DNA of 64,000 nucleotides, from positions 1 to 64,000 of the forward strand of contig CALINO010000035.1 of assembly GCA_938045295.1 (NCBI GenBank), read 5' to 3'. How positions within the stretch are numbered: position 1 is the stretch's first letter; every line of letters begins with the position of its first letter. The position numbers and the translations under genes are program-made. This DNA comes from an uncultured Arenicella sp. Lineage in GTDB: Bacteria; Pseudomonadota; Gammaproteobacteria; Arenicellales; Arenicellaceae. Under the pieces are notes generated by a model. That model had not been told where the DNA came from, did not search any database, and worked only from the letters and a program-made list of their open reading frames with translations. This document shows, in pieces, positions 15,495-25,949 of this stretch.

Positions 15495-17687
15495 ATGAGT
15501 GATCCTAAACAGCAAGCAGAAAACGAATTGCTTGACTTAGACAGTGTTTCCGATGAGTCGTTAGAAGAGCTTGAGGCTCTGTACGAAGCGGCCGAAAAAG
15601 AAGCGCAAGAAGCCGCTCAAGAAGCTGAAGAACTAGAGCAACTAGAAGAGGCTGGCTTTGCAGAAGAGGCCGCAGTAGCCTCGGTAGCCGGTTCTGGCTC
15701 TGGTCGAGTTTGGTTGATTCTTAGCGTGCTTGCCTTTTTATTGGCGTTAGCGGCTGCCTTGTTGATTACGCCTGCAGTTACGGCACAAAAAGACAGAACA
15801 GCTAAGGCGATTGACGTTATTAATAAGGCTAATTTGGCCACGGCGGTAACCTCTAGGGCACTAACACAAAACGGTTCGTATGCTCCTATTGAGGGCAGCA
15901 TGCAAGAGGTTGAGGCGGCGGTGAATCAGTTTGTTGCCGCCGATGGGTTTACTGGCAAAGTAGCCACGGCTGTGTTTGGTAATGGCTCTTACAATGCTGA
16001 TGTGTTGGAAAAATTCGCCGCCTACAAAGCCGACAAAGAACAATTTATGTTGACCCAAGAAGAGGTCAGTGCAGCTAAGTCTGAAATCAACGGCACCTCA
16101 GAGCAATTGGCTCAAACCTTGGGCGATTCCATCAACTTTGTGAACGCGGTGGCCATTGAAGGCCGAAAGAAAGTATCGGGCGAAGCGAAGAACCGTTATT
16201 TGTACTTAACGTCTGAAGCGTCAAACCTAAACGGCGTACTTGGCACCATGATTGGCGACATGCCAAAATTTTACCGCACCAGTGAAACCCCACAAAGAAA
16301 CCTTGATCGTATCAATGGATTTATGGGGCGTTTGCAAGAATCATTGGGCCGTATTGTCAGCAACTCGGCTGATGTTGTTGGTACGGCGGCTGAGCCTTTG
16401 CGAGAGCAATACTCTGACATCGAATCGCGGCTGGCTAATTTGGGTGACCGCATTGGGGCTATTAGTGAAGCACGTTCAAGTCTAAGCAAGCTCGCCGAAA
16501 GCAATATTAACTTGGCGACGTCGGTGGATGCCGCGCGTAACCAAGGCGGCAGTTATGGCTTGCTGAGTAAGCTATCAAAAGCATTGCCAATTATCTTGTC
16601 ATTGTTGGGTATTTTCTTTTTGTGGCGTTACGCACAGACGCGCGCCAGTAATACAACGGTTCGCGACGCAGGCTTAGAAGAAACGCTGGCTGACCAACAA
16701 GAATCGATTCTAAAACTGCTGGACGAAATGAGCGCGCTGGCGGATGGAGACCTTACCGTTGAGGCTGAGGTAACCGACCAAATTACAGGCGCGATTGCTG
16801 ACTCGGTCAACTTTGCGGTAATCGAAATGCGTGAACTGGTGTCGCAAATTAACCGAGCGTCGTTGCAAGTGGCGAAAGAATCGGAACAGGCGGTGTCCAG
16901 TGCGCAACAAGTATCGCAGTCTAACGCCAGTCAGGCGACCGAAATATCCAGCGCGGCAGAATTAATGCAGCAAGTTTCTGCCAACATGCGAGAAATGTCG
17001 GAACAAGCGAACTCGTCGTCGTCAATGGCGAATGAGTCAATGCAAGTGGCTGAGCGTGGTGCGCAAGCGGTACGTGACACTATTTCAGGCATGGAAGACA
17101 TGCGTGAACAAATTCAAGAAACATCAAAACGAATTAAGCGTCTAGGTGAATCATCCCAGCGCATTGGTGACATTGTGGCCTTGATTGATGACATTGCTGA
17201 ACAAACGAATATCTTGTCGTTAAACGCGGCGATTCAAGCGTCTATGGCCGGGGAAGCCGGTCGCGGTTTTGCGGTGGTATCGGATGAGGTGCAAAGCTTG
17301 GCCGAACGTTCAACCGAAGCGACCAAGAAAATTGCCGAACTGGTATCGACTATTCAAAACGACACCAATGACGCGGTATTGTCGATGGAAAAAGCAACGC
17401 AGCAGGTGGTCAGTGGTACTCGAGTTGCGGATACCGCCGGTAACGCACTGGCTGAAATTGAAACCGCGTCGAGACAGTTGTCAACGTTGGTAGAAGGTAT
17501 TTCAAAAGGTTCTAATGAGCACGCTGAAACAGTGACCAAGGTATCAGAGCAAGTAACCCAGGTGAGTGACTCATCGACCGAAACATCGCAAAAAGCGCAA
17601 GACTCAGCGAACTCGATCGCGAAGTTATTAGAACTTGCGAAAGACTTAGAAACCTCGGTTTCTCGGTTCAAGCTACCAACGAATTAA
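15495..17687 (+). CDS. pilJ: Type IV pilus methyl-accepting chemoreceptor PilJ
   Basis: PilJ is the receptor of the Chp system. The 730-residue protein has membrane segments at about 70-92 and 364-382, a periplasmic helical region between them, a HAMP-like region, and a long coiled-coil signalling domain. The conserved hairpin tip [22 protein letters not shown] starts near residue 570. Oddities: a roughly 70-residue Glu/Ala-rich cytoplasmic N-terminus precedes the first membrane segment (Pseudomonas PilJ begins almost directly with it), and the periplasmic part lacks the LSQR motif typical of PilJ-N. Identity rests on the tip and on position between pilI and chpA. No methyltransferase gene follows, unlike pilK in Pseudomonas. 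Confidence 0.9.
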   Translation: MSDPKQQAENELLDLDSVSDESLEELEALYEAAEKEAQEAAQEAEELEQLEEAGFAEEAAVASVAGSGSGRVWLILSVLAFLLALAAALLITPAVTAQKDRTAKAIDVINKANLATAVTSRALTQNGSYAPIEGSMQEVEAAVNQFVAADGFTGKVATAVFGNGSYNADVLEKFAAYKADKEQFMLTQEEVSAAKSEINGTSEQLAQTLGDSINFVNAVAIEGRKKVSGEAKNRYLYLTSEASNLNGVLGTMIGDMPKFYRTSETPQRNLDRINGFMGRLQESLGRIVSNSADVVGTAAEPLREQYSDIESRLANLGDRIGAISEARSSLSKLAESNINLATSVDAARNQGGSYGLLSKLSKALPIILSLLGIFFLWRYAQTRASNTTVRDAGLEETLADQQESILKLLDEMSALADGDLTVEAEVTDQITGAIADSVNFAVIEMRELVSQINRASLQVAKESEQAVSSAQQVSQSNASQATEISSAAELMQQVSANMREMSEQANSSSSMANESMQVAERGAQAVRDTISGMEDMREQIQETSKRIKRLGESSQRIGDIVALIDDIAEQTNILSLNAAIQASMAGEAGRGFAVVSDEVQSLAERSTEATKKIAELVSTIQNDTNDAVLSMEKATQQVVSGTRVADTAGNALAEIETASRQLSTLVEGISKGSNEHAETVTKVSEQVTQVSDSSTETSQKAQDSANSIAKLLELAKDLETSVSRFKLPTN

Positions 17688-17760
17688 TCGCTTGTGTGGT
17701 TGGATGCGCGTTGGCATAAGGCCAATTAATTAGAACTTAGAACGAACACCGAGACCCTGT

Positions 17761-20700
17761 ATGGCTGTCTATTCAAATATAGATATAGAGACATTTAAGT
17801 GGGTAAGCCGCGAAGTTGAGTCCACACTCAACTCCGCTGAGAAAGACCTGCAAAACTATGTCAGCACTGAAGATAAGTCGATCTTATTTGGTTTAAGCAC
17901 GCAGTTGCACCAAGTAGTTGGCTCACTGCAAATGCTGGAAATGAAGTCCGTCTCTGCATTGATGATGGAAAGCGAGTTGTTGGTGGAAGACATGTCTTCG
18001 GCCGACAGTACTATTGGTAAGTCGAGTTTTGTGGTGTTAGTCGAAAGCGCGTTTCAAGCGTTAAGAGGCACTTTTTCTCGAATTGAAAAAGGCTTGCCTG
18101 AAAACCCCATTGACGTGGTTGAGCTGATCAACCAAGTGCGTTCATTGCGTGGGCTTGATGACATAGAGATATCGTCATTGTTCTCGCCAATGATCGAAGT
18201 TTTTCCTGAAGTCGATTCCAGCAAAGCCCTCAAAGACGAAGAGTACATGCGTCGTGTGGTTGCACTTCGCGCGCATTATCAATCATTTTTATTAGGTTGG
18301 TTGCGTAACAGTGATAAAACAGCCATCGATAAGATGATCATGATCTTTGAGAAGCTGCATCACATGAGTGCCTTCGGTGTGGTGGCCAGGTTGTGGTGGG
18401 TGGCAACCGCCTATTCAGATTATGTAAAGCATAACGACCCTGATAATCGGTCGGTACACAGCAAGATATTCAGGCAACTGGATGACCGTTTTCGCGATTT
18501 AGAAAAGCAGGGTGAGTCGGCATTAGTGCGTGACCCGGGTGATGAGCTGGTAAAAATCATGCTGTTTTACACCGGAGTTGGCGAAAAGCGCACCGAGCGC
18601 ATGGACCAAATTGTCGACTCGTTTAAGCTCTATGAATACTTCCCAGCATTGAAGCTGGAAACCAGCGCGGTTGACTTCGACGTGATCGAAGAAAATTTAG
18701 TGCGCCTGAAAGAAGAGCAAGAGCTACCGTTGTCGTTAATTCGCCAACTGGTGACCAACTTTTTTGAGCAAGAACAAAAAGATTCAAGCGGTTTAAAAGA
18801 AATTTCCACGCAGGTAGCTCTGTTGCACACACAAACGCAAGGCCGCAGTTTAGGGGTTGTGAGTGATGTGGTTTCTGAAGTGAAAAACGTGGTTGATGGC
18901 TTGGAAAAAGGCGTGGTGCAACGTGATGAAGACACAGCATTTCACCTTGCATCGGCGCTGATCTTTGTGGAAAACAGCGTTAACCGCCCGGCAGACTGCG
19001 ACGTTGATTGGTTGCAAAATGGTCAGTTAAAGCACCGAGCCTTGGCGGCGCTGAGCAGCCAAGAAGCCTTGACTGAAGACATGGATGGGGCGCATTTGAC
19101 TGGCGGCGAACGTCAAGCATTGTTAGATGTGGTTGGCAGTGAAGTCGAAGAAAATTTAAAAGAAATAGAAGAAAAACTAGAGCAGTTCTCAAAAGACAGA
19201 AGCAAGCGAGAGCTGCTGGCTGGTATTGATGGCAAAGTCCGTCAAATTCGTGGTGCCTTACAAGTCCTTGGTGAGCAAAAGGTTGGTCTTTTACTTAAGA
19301 TGGCCGAAGAGCAATTTACCGCCATTGAAGCCGGAGAAACCGAAGCCTCTCCAGCAATGGTTGAAGCGCTCGCCATTGCCATAGGAACCATGGAAGAGTA
19401 TGTCCGTGGTTTGCAGAACAACCGTTCTGGCATGGATTATTTGCTTGATCGCAGTATCACCGATCTGGAAGTTGCCATTGGCAAAAAAGTGTCCAGAGAC
19501 GACGTTGAGCAACTGTTGGATGAAGCAACCGGCTCGCTGTTTTCTTGGCTTGGTAATCAGTCAGACTTTGAGTTGTTCAATAAGCTCAAGTCTACATTGC
19601 GAGACTTAAACATTTTAGCCAAAAAGACAGGCCTAATTGATGTTGAAAATTTGGTGCGTGAGCAAGATCGTTTGATTGACGTTATCTCACAAGAGCCGGC
19701 ATTTTTGACTGACAATATTACCGCTAATCTGCAAAACAATATGGTGAGCATCACCGAGCAGATTATTACTTTGTACGGTACCGAAGAATCTGAGGCTGAG
19801 CGCTTAATTGATGCGCAAGCGGCGCTTGAGCGCTCAGCAATTAAAGCCGACGATGATGACGATCAACGGTTTTACGACGACATGGACATCAGTGAGCTTG
19901 GCGAAGATTTGGCCGAGCCAGATGAAAACCTAAATGTCACTGAAATCGCCAAACAACATGCGGCTGCAGAGCCTGATGTGCCTGAGGTGGATGAAGCCAT
20001 CTTGGAAGTTTTCTTAGAAGAAAGTGTTGAGGTATTAGAAGAAGCTAATATCCAGCATAAAATTTGTTCTAAAGACGTGGCTGACCGCGAGGCAAGCCGT
20101 GAACTGCGCCGTGCTTTTCATACGCTAAAAGGCAGTGCGCGCATGGTCGGTTTGACTAATGCGGGTGAAGTCGCTTGGTTTGCGGAGTCGTTGTTCAATT
20201 ATGTGTTGGACACTGAAAAGCCGCTCACTAATGGTATTTTGGGTTTTGCTCGAGACGCTCTGGATGAGTTTGAAGTTCAGGTTGATAACAATTACCAATC
20301 TCAGCACTTGATTGATGTTGATGCCTGGGGTGCAAAAACCGAGGCAGTAGACTTAGATCAAGATGTCGCGGTTGTTGAGTCTGGGCGCCCGGCTTCTATT
20401 GATGTTGAGCCAAAAGCAGAAAAAGACGTTGATGTTGTCGAGCAAGTCGAAGAGACAAAAGAAGAAGAGCCAGAAGCAGAGGCAGAATATCAAGAGCATG
20501 AATCCATTTCTTTAGTTGGCGATGAGATCAGTGAAGGCATTGAAGAGGCTGCTGATTCAGAGCCACCACTATCAGAAGAAACCATTCAGATGCTTGACGA
20601 TGGTTATACTGAAGAGCCGTCGGTGCGTATTGACGATGTGGATTTTGATGAGTTGGTTGATAGTGCCGATGAAACAGAGACGTTGACGCTTGAGGGCGAC

Positions 20701-23700
20701 GACTTTTCTGTGCAAGAGCTGGATGATGACTTGGTTGAGACTGAGACTGAGACTGAGACTGAGCTAAGCGAAGTTGATCTAGACGAAGTTGATTTGGATG
20801 ACATTGAGTTAAGTGTCTCTGAAGAACAGGATAGCGACCCATTAGAGTTAATAGAGCTTGATGATGATGGCGTTGAGCTGGAAGCGGTCAGCGAAATTAT
20901 TATTGAAGAAGATTCAAGCTTTGAATTTGATGGTTTTTCAGATCGATTAGATTCACAAAGCATTGTTGAACAGGCGTCATCGAGTGAGGCTAATGAGCTT
21001 GATGACATTTATGAGCATGGCATAGAAGAGCAGTCATTTTCTATTATTCACAACCCTGAAATGCGTGAAGTCTTCGCCAATGAAGCCATGCAGAATCTGG
21101 AAAAGCTGGATGCTGAATTAAAGCAAGACAGCTTGGTTGTTGTTCCTGATGATGTGGTGTCGATTTCCATTCACACGCTTCTTGGTAATGCCCGAACCTT
21201 AGGCATCACTGATATTGCCGATGCTTACGATGCTGCCGAAAACTTATGCATGCTTAAGCAGCAAAGTGGTTTGCCTTTGGATGAGCAGGCTAAATTGAGT
21301 TTGGCCACGCTAATTGAAATTAGTCGGCGTGCGATTTACGAAGAAGTTCAGCAAGAGCCTTATTATAAAACCGATTCTGATGAATGGGCGTTTATCACTA
21401 AAGAGCTGCAGAAATGCTGTGATCAAGAAAGCGAACTTATCGGTTTGCCAAATATTGAATCTGATGCTGCTGATGTCTCTCTGAATGACGAAATATTGCT
21501 CGATCTGCAAGACATTGACTTGGACTTAGGCGTGCAGTCGCTTGACTTGGATGATGAGCTTGATCTGAGCATTGGCACAGACGGCGCTGATGATTTAATT
21601 GAGCTAGAGCTGACCGACGACGCTGAGGATTTAATTACAACGCCAGACGTTGACGTTGAAAAAGAAGGCGCAGACAGCCCCGCCGAACGTGTGGCTTCGG
21701 TCATTGATGGTATTGAGCCGATTGATGACTTGGTTGCGCCTGCCGATGATGCTGTTACTGAAGCCAGCACGGATAGTGACGAGCTTGATGAACTGGAATT
21801 ATCGTTACAGGCGTTTAAAGAAGACCAAGCGGAAGAAGACACTGTCAGTGATGTTGATGACTCTGAGTCTTTGCAGGCGGCGGAAAGCATTGAAGTGTCG
21901 GAAATAGATGACATTAGCATTGATGATTTGCTGATCGGCGATGATGAGCACGATGTCGGTGAAGCCGTTAGCGAAGTAATAGATGACGCTGGTGTGGACG
22001 ATGCTCAGTTAAATGAGCCGCTTGAAGAGATTGTAGCGACTGATGAGCCCGAAGAGCTCGTTCTTGAAGAGGAACTTGTTGAGGATGTTACCGCTGAAGA
22101 GCCGTCCGTCGAAGAGCCGCTCATTGAAGAGACGTCAATGGTTGAAGAGGAGTCAGTGCAAGAGCAAGGTGATGAGGTTCGTGAGAGTCTCATTCCTGAC
22201 GAACTTACTGATTTGCTCGAAGACGATGTGTTAGAACCCAGCGCCTTACTTGATATTACGGATGACTCGTCAGACTTTGAGCAAGAGCAAGAGCAAGAGC
22301 AAGATACAAGTGATGATCTTGATGAACAGCCTGACGTTGCAGAGTTGGTGCAGTCCGATGACGCTGATCAGCAAGATGATGAAGATGATGAGCTGGCCGT
22401 TGAGTTGCGAGGTGTTTTCATTGAAGAAATGCGCGGCTTGCAGCACGAGCTTGATGATGAGGTGGCAAATTTAACCAGCTTGGGCGAGATGGCGCCGGTA
22501 ATGGCTAATGTTATGCGTCATTTGCACACCATTAAGGGCAGTGCATTAATGGCCGAAGCCAGTGCCTTAGGTAATTTAACGCATCAGACTGAAACCTACT
22601 TAGAAACCAATTTTATTCGCAATGAAGAAGACCTTCGTGGGGTAAGAACAACATTAGAGCTTTTTGTTGATGCGCTGGATACAGCGACTGGCAATTACCA
22701 AGCACGACAAGAATTCACGCCTCCGCAAGCTTTACTGTCTGCTCTGGGTGCGTCTGAAGCAGAAGATTCGGCGGTGCCAATGAGTGTCGAGCCAGTTGAG
22801 GTTGAGGCTGTAGCGCCAGAACCCAACCTTGGCGTGCTTGAGATTATTGAAAACACCACGGAAATTAATGAGGCGATCAACAAGATTCAAGTGAGTTGGA
22901 AGTCGGCTCGAGGCTGGAAAAAAGTACAGCCGCAGCTGCAACAGCAATTGGCAAAGCTCAATGACTTAGTGTCGGAAGCTGAATTGGATGATGCGGCCTT
23001 AACCTCTTCGTTAACGGCGGCTGGGTCGTATATTGACGGCCTTTCTTTAAAGAAAGTAAAAGAATTTAAAGCGTCTAAAGCCTTGCTTGAAGAAGCCTTT
23101 GACGTCATTGTTTCGGGTATTAACAGTGCCGCTCAAGGCGATAATGTTGACGTGCCGACCGCATTGTTGGCTAAGCTTAATAATGAAGAGAAGGAGCCCG
23201 AGGCACTTGATGACGATGCATCAGAAAATGAATCGGGTGTATTAAGCTCGGCTAAAAAAGTGGACGCGGCGATTTTTGTGCCGGGTTCTACTGAGTTAAC
23301 GGAAACCGAACAAAAAGATCTGGATCGTCAGAAAAAAGCGGCTCTTGATCGTGCTGCTGCGTTGCGGATCAATACCGATACGTTGGACAGTCTTACTAAC
23401 TTTGTGGGTGATGCAAGTATGAATCGCTCACAAATGCGTGAAGACGTGCTATCCATTAAGTCTGTGATTGACGACCTTTACAGCAATGTACAGCGCTTTA
23501 ACACTCAGCTTCGAGAGCTAGAGATAGAAGCCGACAGTAAAATTACCTCACGAACAAACGAGGCGTTTAAAGCCGACAGTGGCGAATTTGATCCATTGGA
23601 AATGGATCGATACACCAAGTTGCAGCAATTGTCGCGAGGCCTGGCTGAGAACTTGGATGAACTGGGCGGCATTCAAAATACCTTAAATGGCTTTGTGTAT

Positions 23701-25176
23701 AAGGCGGAAACAAACCTGCAAAAGCAAGAGCGTTTGAACCGTGAGTTGCAAGACGAGATCATGCAAGTGCGCTTGGTTTCTTTCGGCGGTGTTGGCCCGC
23801 AGTTGCGCCAAGTTGTGCGTCGCACTGCGCGTGAACTTGATAAAGACGTTGAGTTGGAAATTATTGGTGCTGATGTGCGCCTCGACAAAACCATTCTTGA
23901 TGGTGTTGTGCCTGCGCTGGAACACATGCTGCGAAATGCGGTAGACCACGGCATTGAGAGCTCACAAGAGCGCAGTAAAACAAAGAAACCGAAGGTTGGC
24001 AAAGTCACGATTGAATGCCGTCAAGTGGCGCGTGAAATTGTTATTTCAGTGGCGGATGACGGTAAAGGCTTAGACGTAGAAAGAATTCGTGAAAAGGCCA
24101 TTGCTGATAATTTGTTGGCTGAAGATCAGCCGCTAAACCCAGAAGATATCATGATGTATATCTCGCAAAGTGGCTTTAGTACGGCGTCAAAACTAACGCA
24201 AATATCCGGCCGCGGTGTGGGCATGGATGTGGTGCAAACCACGTTGCGACGAATGTCTGGCAGTATCGCTTATGATCTTGAAAATGATAAGCCAGGGTCG
24301 CAATTCGTTATTCGCTTGCCTATTTCATTGGCGGTTTCAAGCGCCATGTTTATTCGTTCTGGTGGCGAAATATTTGCCATTGCCGCTCGAACCATTGAGC
24401 GCGTTGTAAATATAGATGCTGAAGAATTGATTGGTTACTTGAAAGTTGATAAGCCGCGCATTGACGTGGCCGGCCAAACGTATTCGCTGATTGATTTGGC
24501 TGACTACCTTGGTTACAGCTCACAACTTGCCATGTTGTCTGGAAAGATCTCGGTGGTGCTGGTGAACTCAGGTGTTCAGAACATTGCCGTGATTGTGGAA
24601 GAATTGTTAGACACGCAAGAGATTGTGGTGAAAAACTTAGGTGAGCATTTAGGTCGTATTCCGATTTATGCCGGCGCCACCATTCGAGCAAACGGTGCTG
24701 TGGTGCTGTTGTTGGATTTGGTGGGCATTTCTTATTACGAATCCTTTGTCAGTATTCCAGAGCAGAGCGCCAGCTTGTCGCAAGCCATTCCGATGGTTAT
24801 GGTTGTGGATGATTCTTTGACAGTGCGCAAATCAGCAGAACGAGATATCAATGGCTTGGGTATTAACTCAGTGCTCGCCAAAGATGGGCTGGATGCGCAG
24901 GTGCAGCTAAGACAAGAAGCCCCTGACATGATTTTGCTCGACATCGAAATGCCTCGCATGGATGGCTTTGAGTTGCTTGAGTGGGTTAAGTCGCAGGACG
25001 ATTTAAAGCACATTCCGGTGGTGATGATTTCGTCGCGGGCAACTGAAAAGTATGTGGATAAAGCGTCCAAGCTTGGGTGCGCCGCGTTCTTAGGAAAGCC
25101 CTATCTAATTGACAGTTTGGTTGAACTATTTAATCAATACTTAGAGCTTGATGCGCCCATTGAAGTGGGCGAGTAA
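17761..25176 (+). CDS. chpA: Hybrid chemotaxis kinase ChpA (PilL-type)
   Basis: ChpA is the histidine kinase of the twitching-motility pathway. At 2471 residues it is about the size of Pseudomonas ChpA. HPt-type helical modules carry candidate His at 50 (LHQVVGSLQM), 787 (FHTLKGSARMVGL), 1138 (IHTLLGNARTLGI, degenerate) and 1589 (LHTIKGSALMAEA). Between about 860 and 1560 the chain is dominated by Asp/Glu linkers. The kinase core has the N box RNAVDHGIE (Asn2059, His2063), ADDGKGLD and GRGVGMDVV, then a CheW-like domain. The C-terminal receiver has Asp2350-Asp2351, phosphoacceptor Asp2394 (LLDIEMPRMDG) and Lys2446. It should phosphorylate PilG and PilH. Two hexanucleotide tracts lie in the acidic part. 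Confidence 0.96.
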   Translation: MAVYSNIDIETFKWVSREVESTLNSAEKDLQNYVSTEDKSILFGLSTQLHQVVGSLQMLEMKSVSALMMESELLVEDMSSADSTIGKSSFVVLVESAFQALRGTFSRIEKGLPENPIDVVELINQVRSLRGLDDIEISSLFSPMIEVFPEVDSSKALKDEEYMRRVVALRAHYQSFLLGWLRNSDKTAIDKMIMIFEKLHHMSAFGVVARLWWVATAYSDYVKHNDPDNRSVHSKIFRQLDDRFRDLEKQGESALVRDPGDELVKIMLFYTGVGEKRTERMDQIVDSFKLYEYFPALKLETSAVDFDVIEENLVRLKEEQELPLSLIRQLVTNFFEQEQKDSSGLKEISTQVALLHTQTQGRSLGVVSDVVSEVKNVVDGLEKGVVQRDEDTAFHLASALIFVENSVNRPADCDVDWLQNGQLKHRALAALSSQEALTEDMDGAHLTGGERQALLDVVGSEVEENLKEIEEKLEQFSKDRSKRELLAGIDGKVRQIRGALQVLGEQKVGLLLKMAEEQFTAIEAGETEASPAMVEALAIAIGTMEEYVRGLQNNRSGMDYLLDRSITDLEVAIGKKVSRDDVEQLLDEATGSLFSWLGNQSDFELFNKLKSTLRDLNILAKKTGLIDVENLVREQDRLIDVISQEPAFLTDNITANLQNNMVSITEQIITLYGTEESEAERLIDAQAALERSAIKADDDDDQRFYDDMDISELGEDLAEPDENLNVTEIAKQHAAAEPDVPEVDEAILEVFLEESVEVLEEANIQHKICSKDVADREASRELRRAFHTLKGSARMVGLTNAGEVAWFAESLFNYVLDTEKPLTNGILGFARDALDEFEVQVDNNYQSQHLIDVDAWGAKTEAVDLDQDVAVVESGRPASIDVEPKAEKDVDVVEQVEETKEEEPEAEAEYQEHESISLVGDEISEGIEEAADSEPPLSEETIQMLDDGYTEEPSVRIDDVDFDELVDSADETETLTLEGDDFSVQELDDDLVETETETETELSEVDLDEVDLDDIELSVSEEQDSDPLELIELDDDGVELEAVSEIIIEEDSSFEFDGFSDRLDSQSIVEQASSSEANELDDIYEHGIEEQSFSIIHNPEMREVFANEAMQNLEKLDAELKQDSLVVVPDDVVSISIHTLLGNARTLGITDIADAYDAAENLCMLKQQSGLPLDEQAKLSLATLIEISRRAIYEEVQQEPYYKTDSDEWAFITKELQKCCDQESELIGLPNIESDAADVSLNDEILLDLQDIDLDLGVQSLDLDDELDLSIGTDGADDLIELELTDDAEDLITTPDVDVEKEGADSPAERVASVIDGIEPIDDLVAPADDAVTEASTDSDELDELELSLQAFKEDQAEEDTVSDVDDSESLQAAESIEVSEIDDISIDDLLIGDDEHDVGEAVSEVIDDAGVDDAQLNEPLEEIVATDEPEELVLEEELVEDVTAEEPSVEEPLIEETSMVEEESVQEQGDEVRESLIPDELTDLLEDDVLEPSALLDITDDSSDFEQEQEQEQDTSDDLDEQPDVAELVQSDDADQQDDEDDELAVELRGVFIEEMRGLQHELDDEVANLTSLGEMAPVMANVMRHLHTIKGSALMAEASALGNLTHQTETYLETNFIRNEEDLRGVRTTLELFVDALDTATGNYQARQEFTPPQALLSALGASEAEDSAVPMSVEPVEVEAVAPEPNLGVLEIIENTTEINEAINKIQVSWKSARGWKKVQPQLQQQLAKLNDLVSEAELDDAALTSSLTAAGSYIDGLSLKKVKEFKASKALLEEAFDVIVSGINSAAQGDNVDVPTALLAKLNNEEKEPEALDDDASENESGVLSSAKKVDAAIFVPGSTELTETEQKDLDRQKKAALDRAAALRINTDTLDSLTNFVGDASMNRSQMREDVLSIKSVIDDLYSNVQRFNTQLRELEIEADSKITSRTNEAFKADSGEFDPLEMDRYTKLQQLSRGLAENLDELGGIQNTLNGFVYKAETNLQKQERLNRELQDEIMQVRLVSFGGVGPQLRQVVRRTARELDKDVELEIIGADVRLDKTILDGVVPALEHMLRNAVDHGIESSQERSKTKKPKVGKVTIECRQVAREIVISVADDGKGLDVERIREKAIADNLLAEDQPLNPEDIMMYISQSGFSTASKLTQISGRGVGMDVVQTTLRRMSGSIAYDLENDKPGSQFVIRLPISLAVSSAMFIRSGGEIFAIAARTIERVVNIDAEELIGYLKVDKPRIDVAGQTYSLIDLADYLGYSSQLAMLSGKISVVLVNSGVQNIAVIVEELLDTQEIVVKNLGEHLGRIPIYAGATIRANGAVVLLLDLVGISYYESFVSIPEQSASLSQAIPMVMVVDDSLTVRKSAERDINGLGINSVLAKDGLDAQVQLRQEAPDMILLDIEMPRMDGFELLEWVKSQDDLKHIPVVMISSRATEKYVDKASKLGCAAFLGKPYLIDSLVELFNQYLELDAPIEVGE
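20737..20763 (+). repeat. Hexanucleotide tandem repeat (GAGACT)4.5 inside chpA
   Basis: Four exact GAGACT units plus GAG encode an alternating Glu-Thr run in the acidic linker of ChpA. Being a multiple of three, gain or loss of a unit keeps the frame and only changes linker length. Confidence 0.9.
22279..22302 (+). repeat. Hexanucleotide tandem repeat (GAGCAA)4 inside chpA
   Basis: Four exact GAGCAA units encode (Glu-Gln)4 in the acidic linker before the HPt module with His1589. As with the other tract, copy-number change would be in frame. Confidence 0.9.
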
Positions 25177-25210
25177 GTAATAACGTAGACACACGATCGA
25201 TACAAATAAA

Positions 25211-25693
25211 ATGATGAGCTCGCAAACATTAGACTGTTATATCTTGCCCACCCAGCCGCACCCGCTTTTGCTGCCAATTGAATGCGTTGCCGAGGTGGTG
25301 GCCAAGCCAATTATTGAATCATTAGAAACGGCGCCTGCTCAATGGATGCAAGGGCACGTGAATTGGCGCAATCAACGTTTGCCAGTAATGAAATTTTCTG
25401 GGTTGCATACGTTTGCTAGCACAGATAAGCAAGCAGCAAGCGCCGAAGATGATTCAGGCAAAGATCAAATTTTAGTGGTTCTTAACCCCATACCCGGCGC
25501 TGCCCGAAAAGCGTATTCAGCCTTGTTGTGTGAAGGCGATGTGCAGCAAATATCCGTTGAGCCTAATCTGAATTTTATCGAGCTGCCTGACGGGCTGGAT
25601 AAGCGTTACGTTGACGGTATTATTGAAATTGAAGGTCGGCCGTTTGTGGTGCCTAAGCTCACCGCAATTGCCGTTGCGTTTACCTACTTTTAG
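25211..25693 (+). CDS. chpC: CheW-like adaptor ChpC
   Basis: The 160-residue protein is a second CheW-like adaptor, 34 bases after chpA. It has the first-subdomain strand LDCYILPTQPHPLLLPIECVAEV, then WMQGHVNWRNQRLPVMKFSGL (matching 'W..G...WR...VPV...'), and a second half with RKAYSALLCEGDVQQI. This agrees with ChpC of Pseudomonas, which feeds signals from other receptors to ChpA. The chpB methylesterase gene that lies between chpA and chpC in Pseudomonas is absent. An alternative ATG lies one codon later. Confidence 0.87.
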   Translation: MMSSQTLDCYILPTQPHPLLLPIECVAEVVAKPIIESLETAPAQWMQGHVNWRNQRLPVMKFSGLHTFASTDKQAASAEDDSGKDQILVVLNPIPGAARKAYSALLCEGDVQQISVEPNLNFIELPDGLDKRYVDGIIEIEGRPFVVPKLTAIAVAFTYF

Positions 25694-25763
25694 GCACAAT
25701 TTTTAGGTAGCAAAAGTCATTTGATAAGGAGTTTGGCGAATAAAGCCAAAATATCGACATATT

Positions 25764-25792
25764 TCTCTAGAAACGTATTTTGTTTCTAGAGA
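25764..25792. promoter_or_regulatory. Perfect 11-bp inverted repeat upstream of tkt, possible operator
   Basis: The arms TCTCTAGAAAC (25764-25774) and GTTTCTAGAGA (25782-25792) are exact complements around a 7-nt spacer. No T run follows on the plus strand, so it is not an obvious terminator for the chp genes. A -10-like TATATT lies at 25811-25816, placing the repeat at or above the -35 region of a likely tkt promoter, where a repressor or activator could bind. I recognise no consensus. Confidence 0.55.
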
Positions 25793-25949
25793 CTTGAAAA
25801 ATAAATTTGTTATATTACGGACACACCAAAGCTGCGTATTAAATTAGTGGTTAATGTGTGAAGTAACCTCAGGTTACTTTAAGCACAATGGCCTTGCTAA
25901 TCATGTACGCGGTGCACATCAAACTTGTATTTCTATCGGAGCCTTTTCG

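Noticed and set aside
20604-22193. Long Ser-rich open frames on the minus strand opposite chpA.
   Set aside because: They are the antisense of Asp/Glu codons (GAT, GAA, GAC), which read as Ser/Phe-rich without stops; no start signals or domains.
25854-25949. Upstream extension of tkt to the ATG at 25854.
   Set aside because: The added 32 residues match nothing in transketolases, whereas the ATG at 25950 has GGAG at the right distance and gives the usual length.
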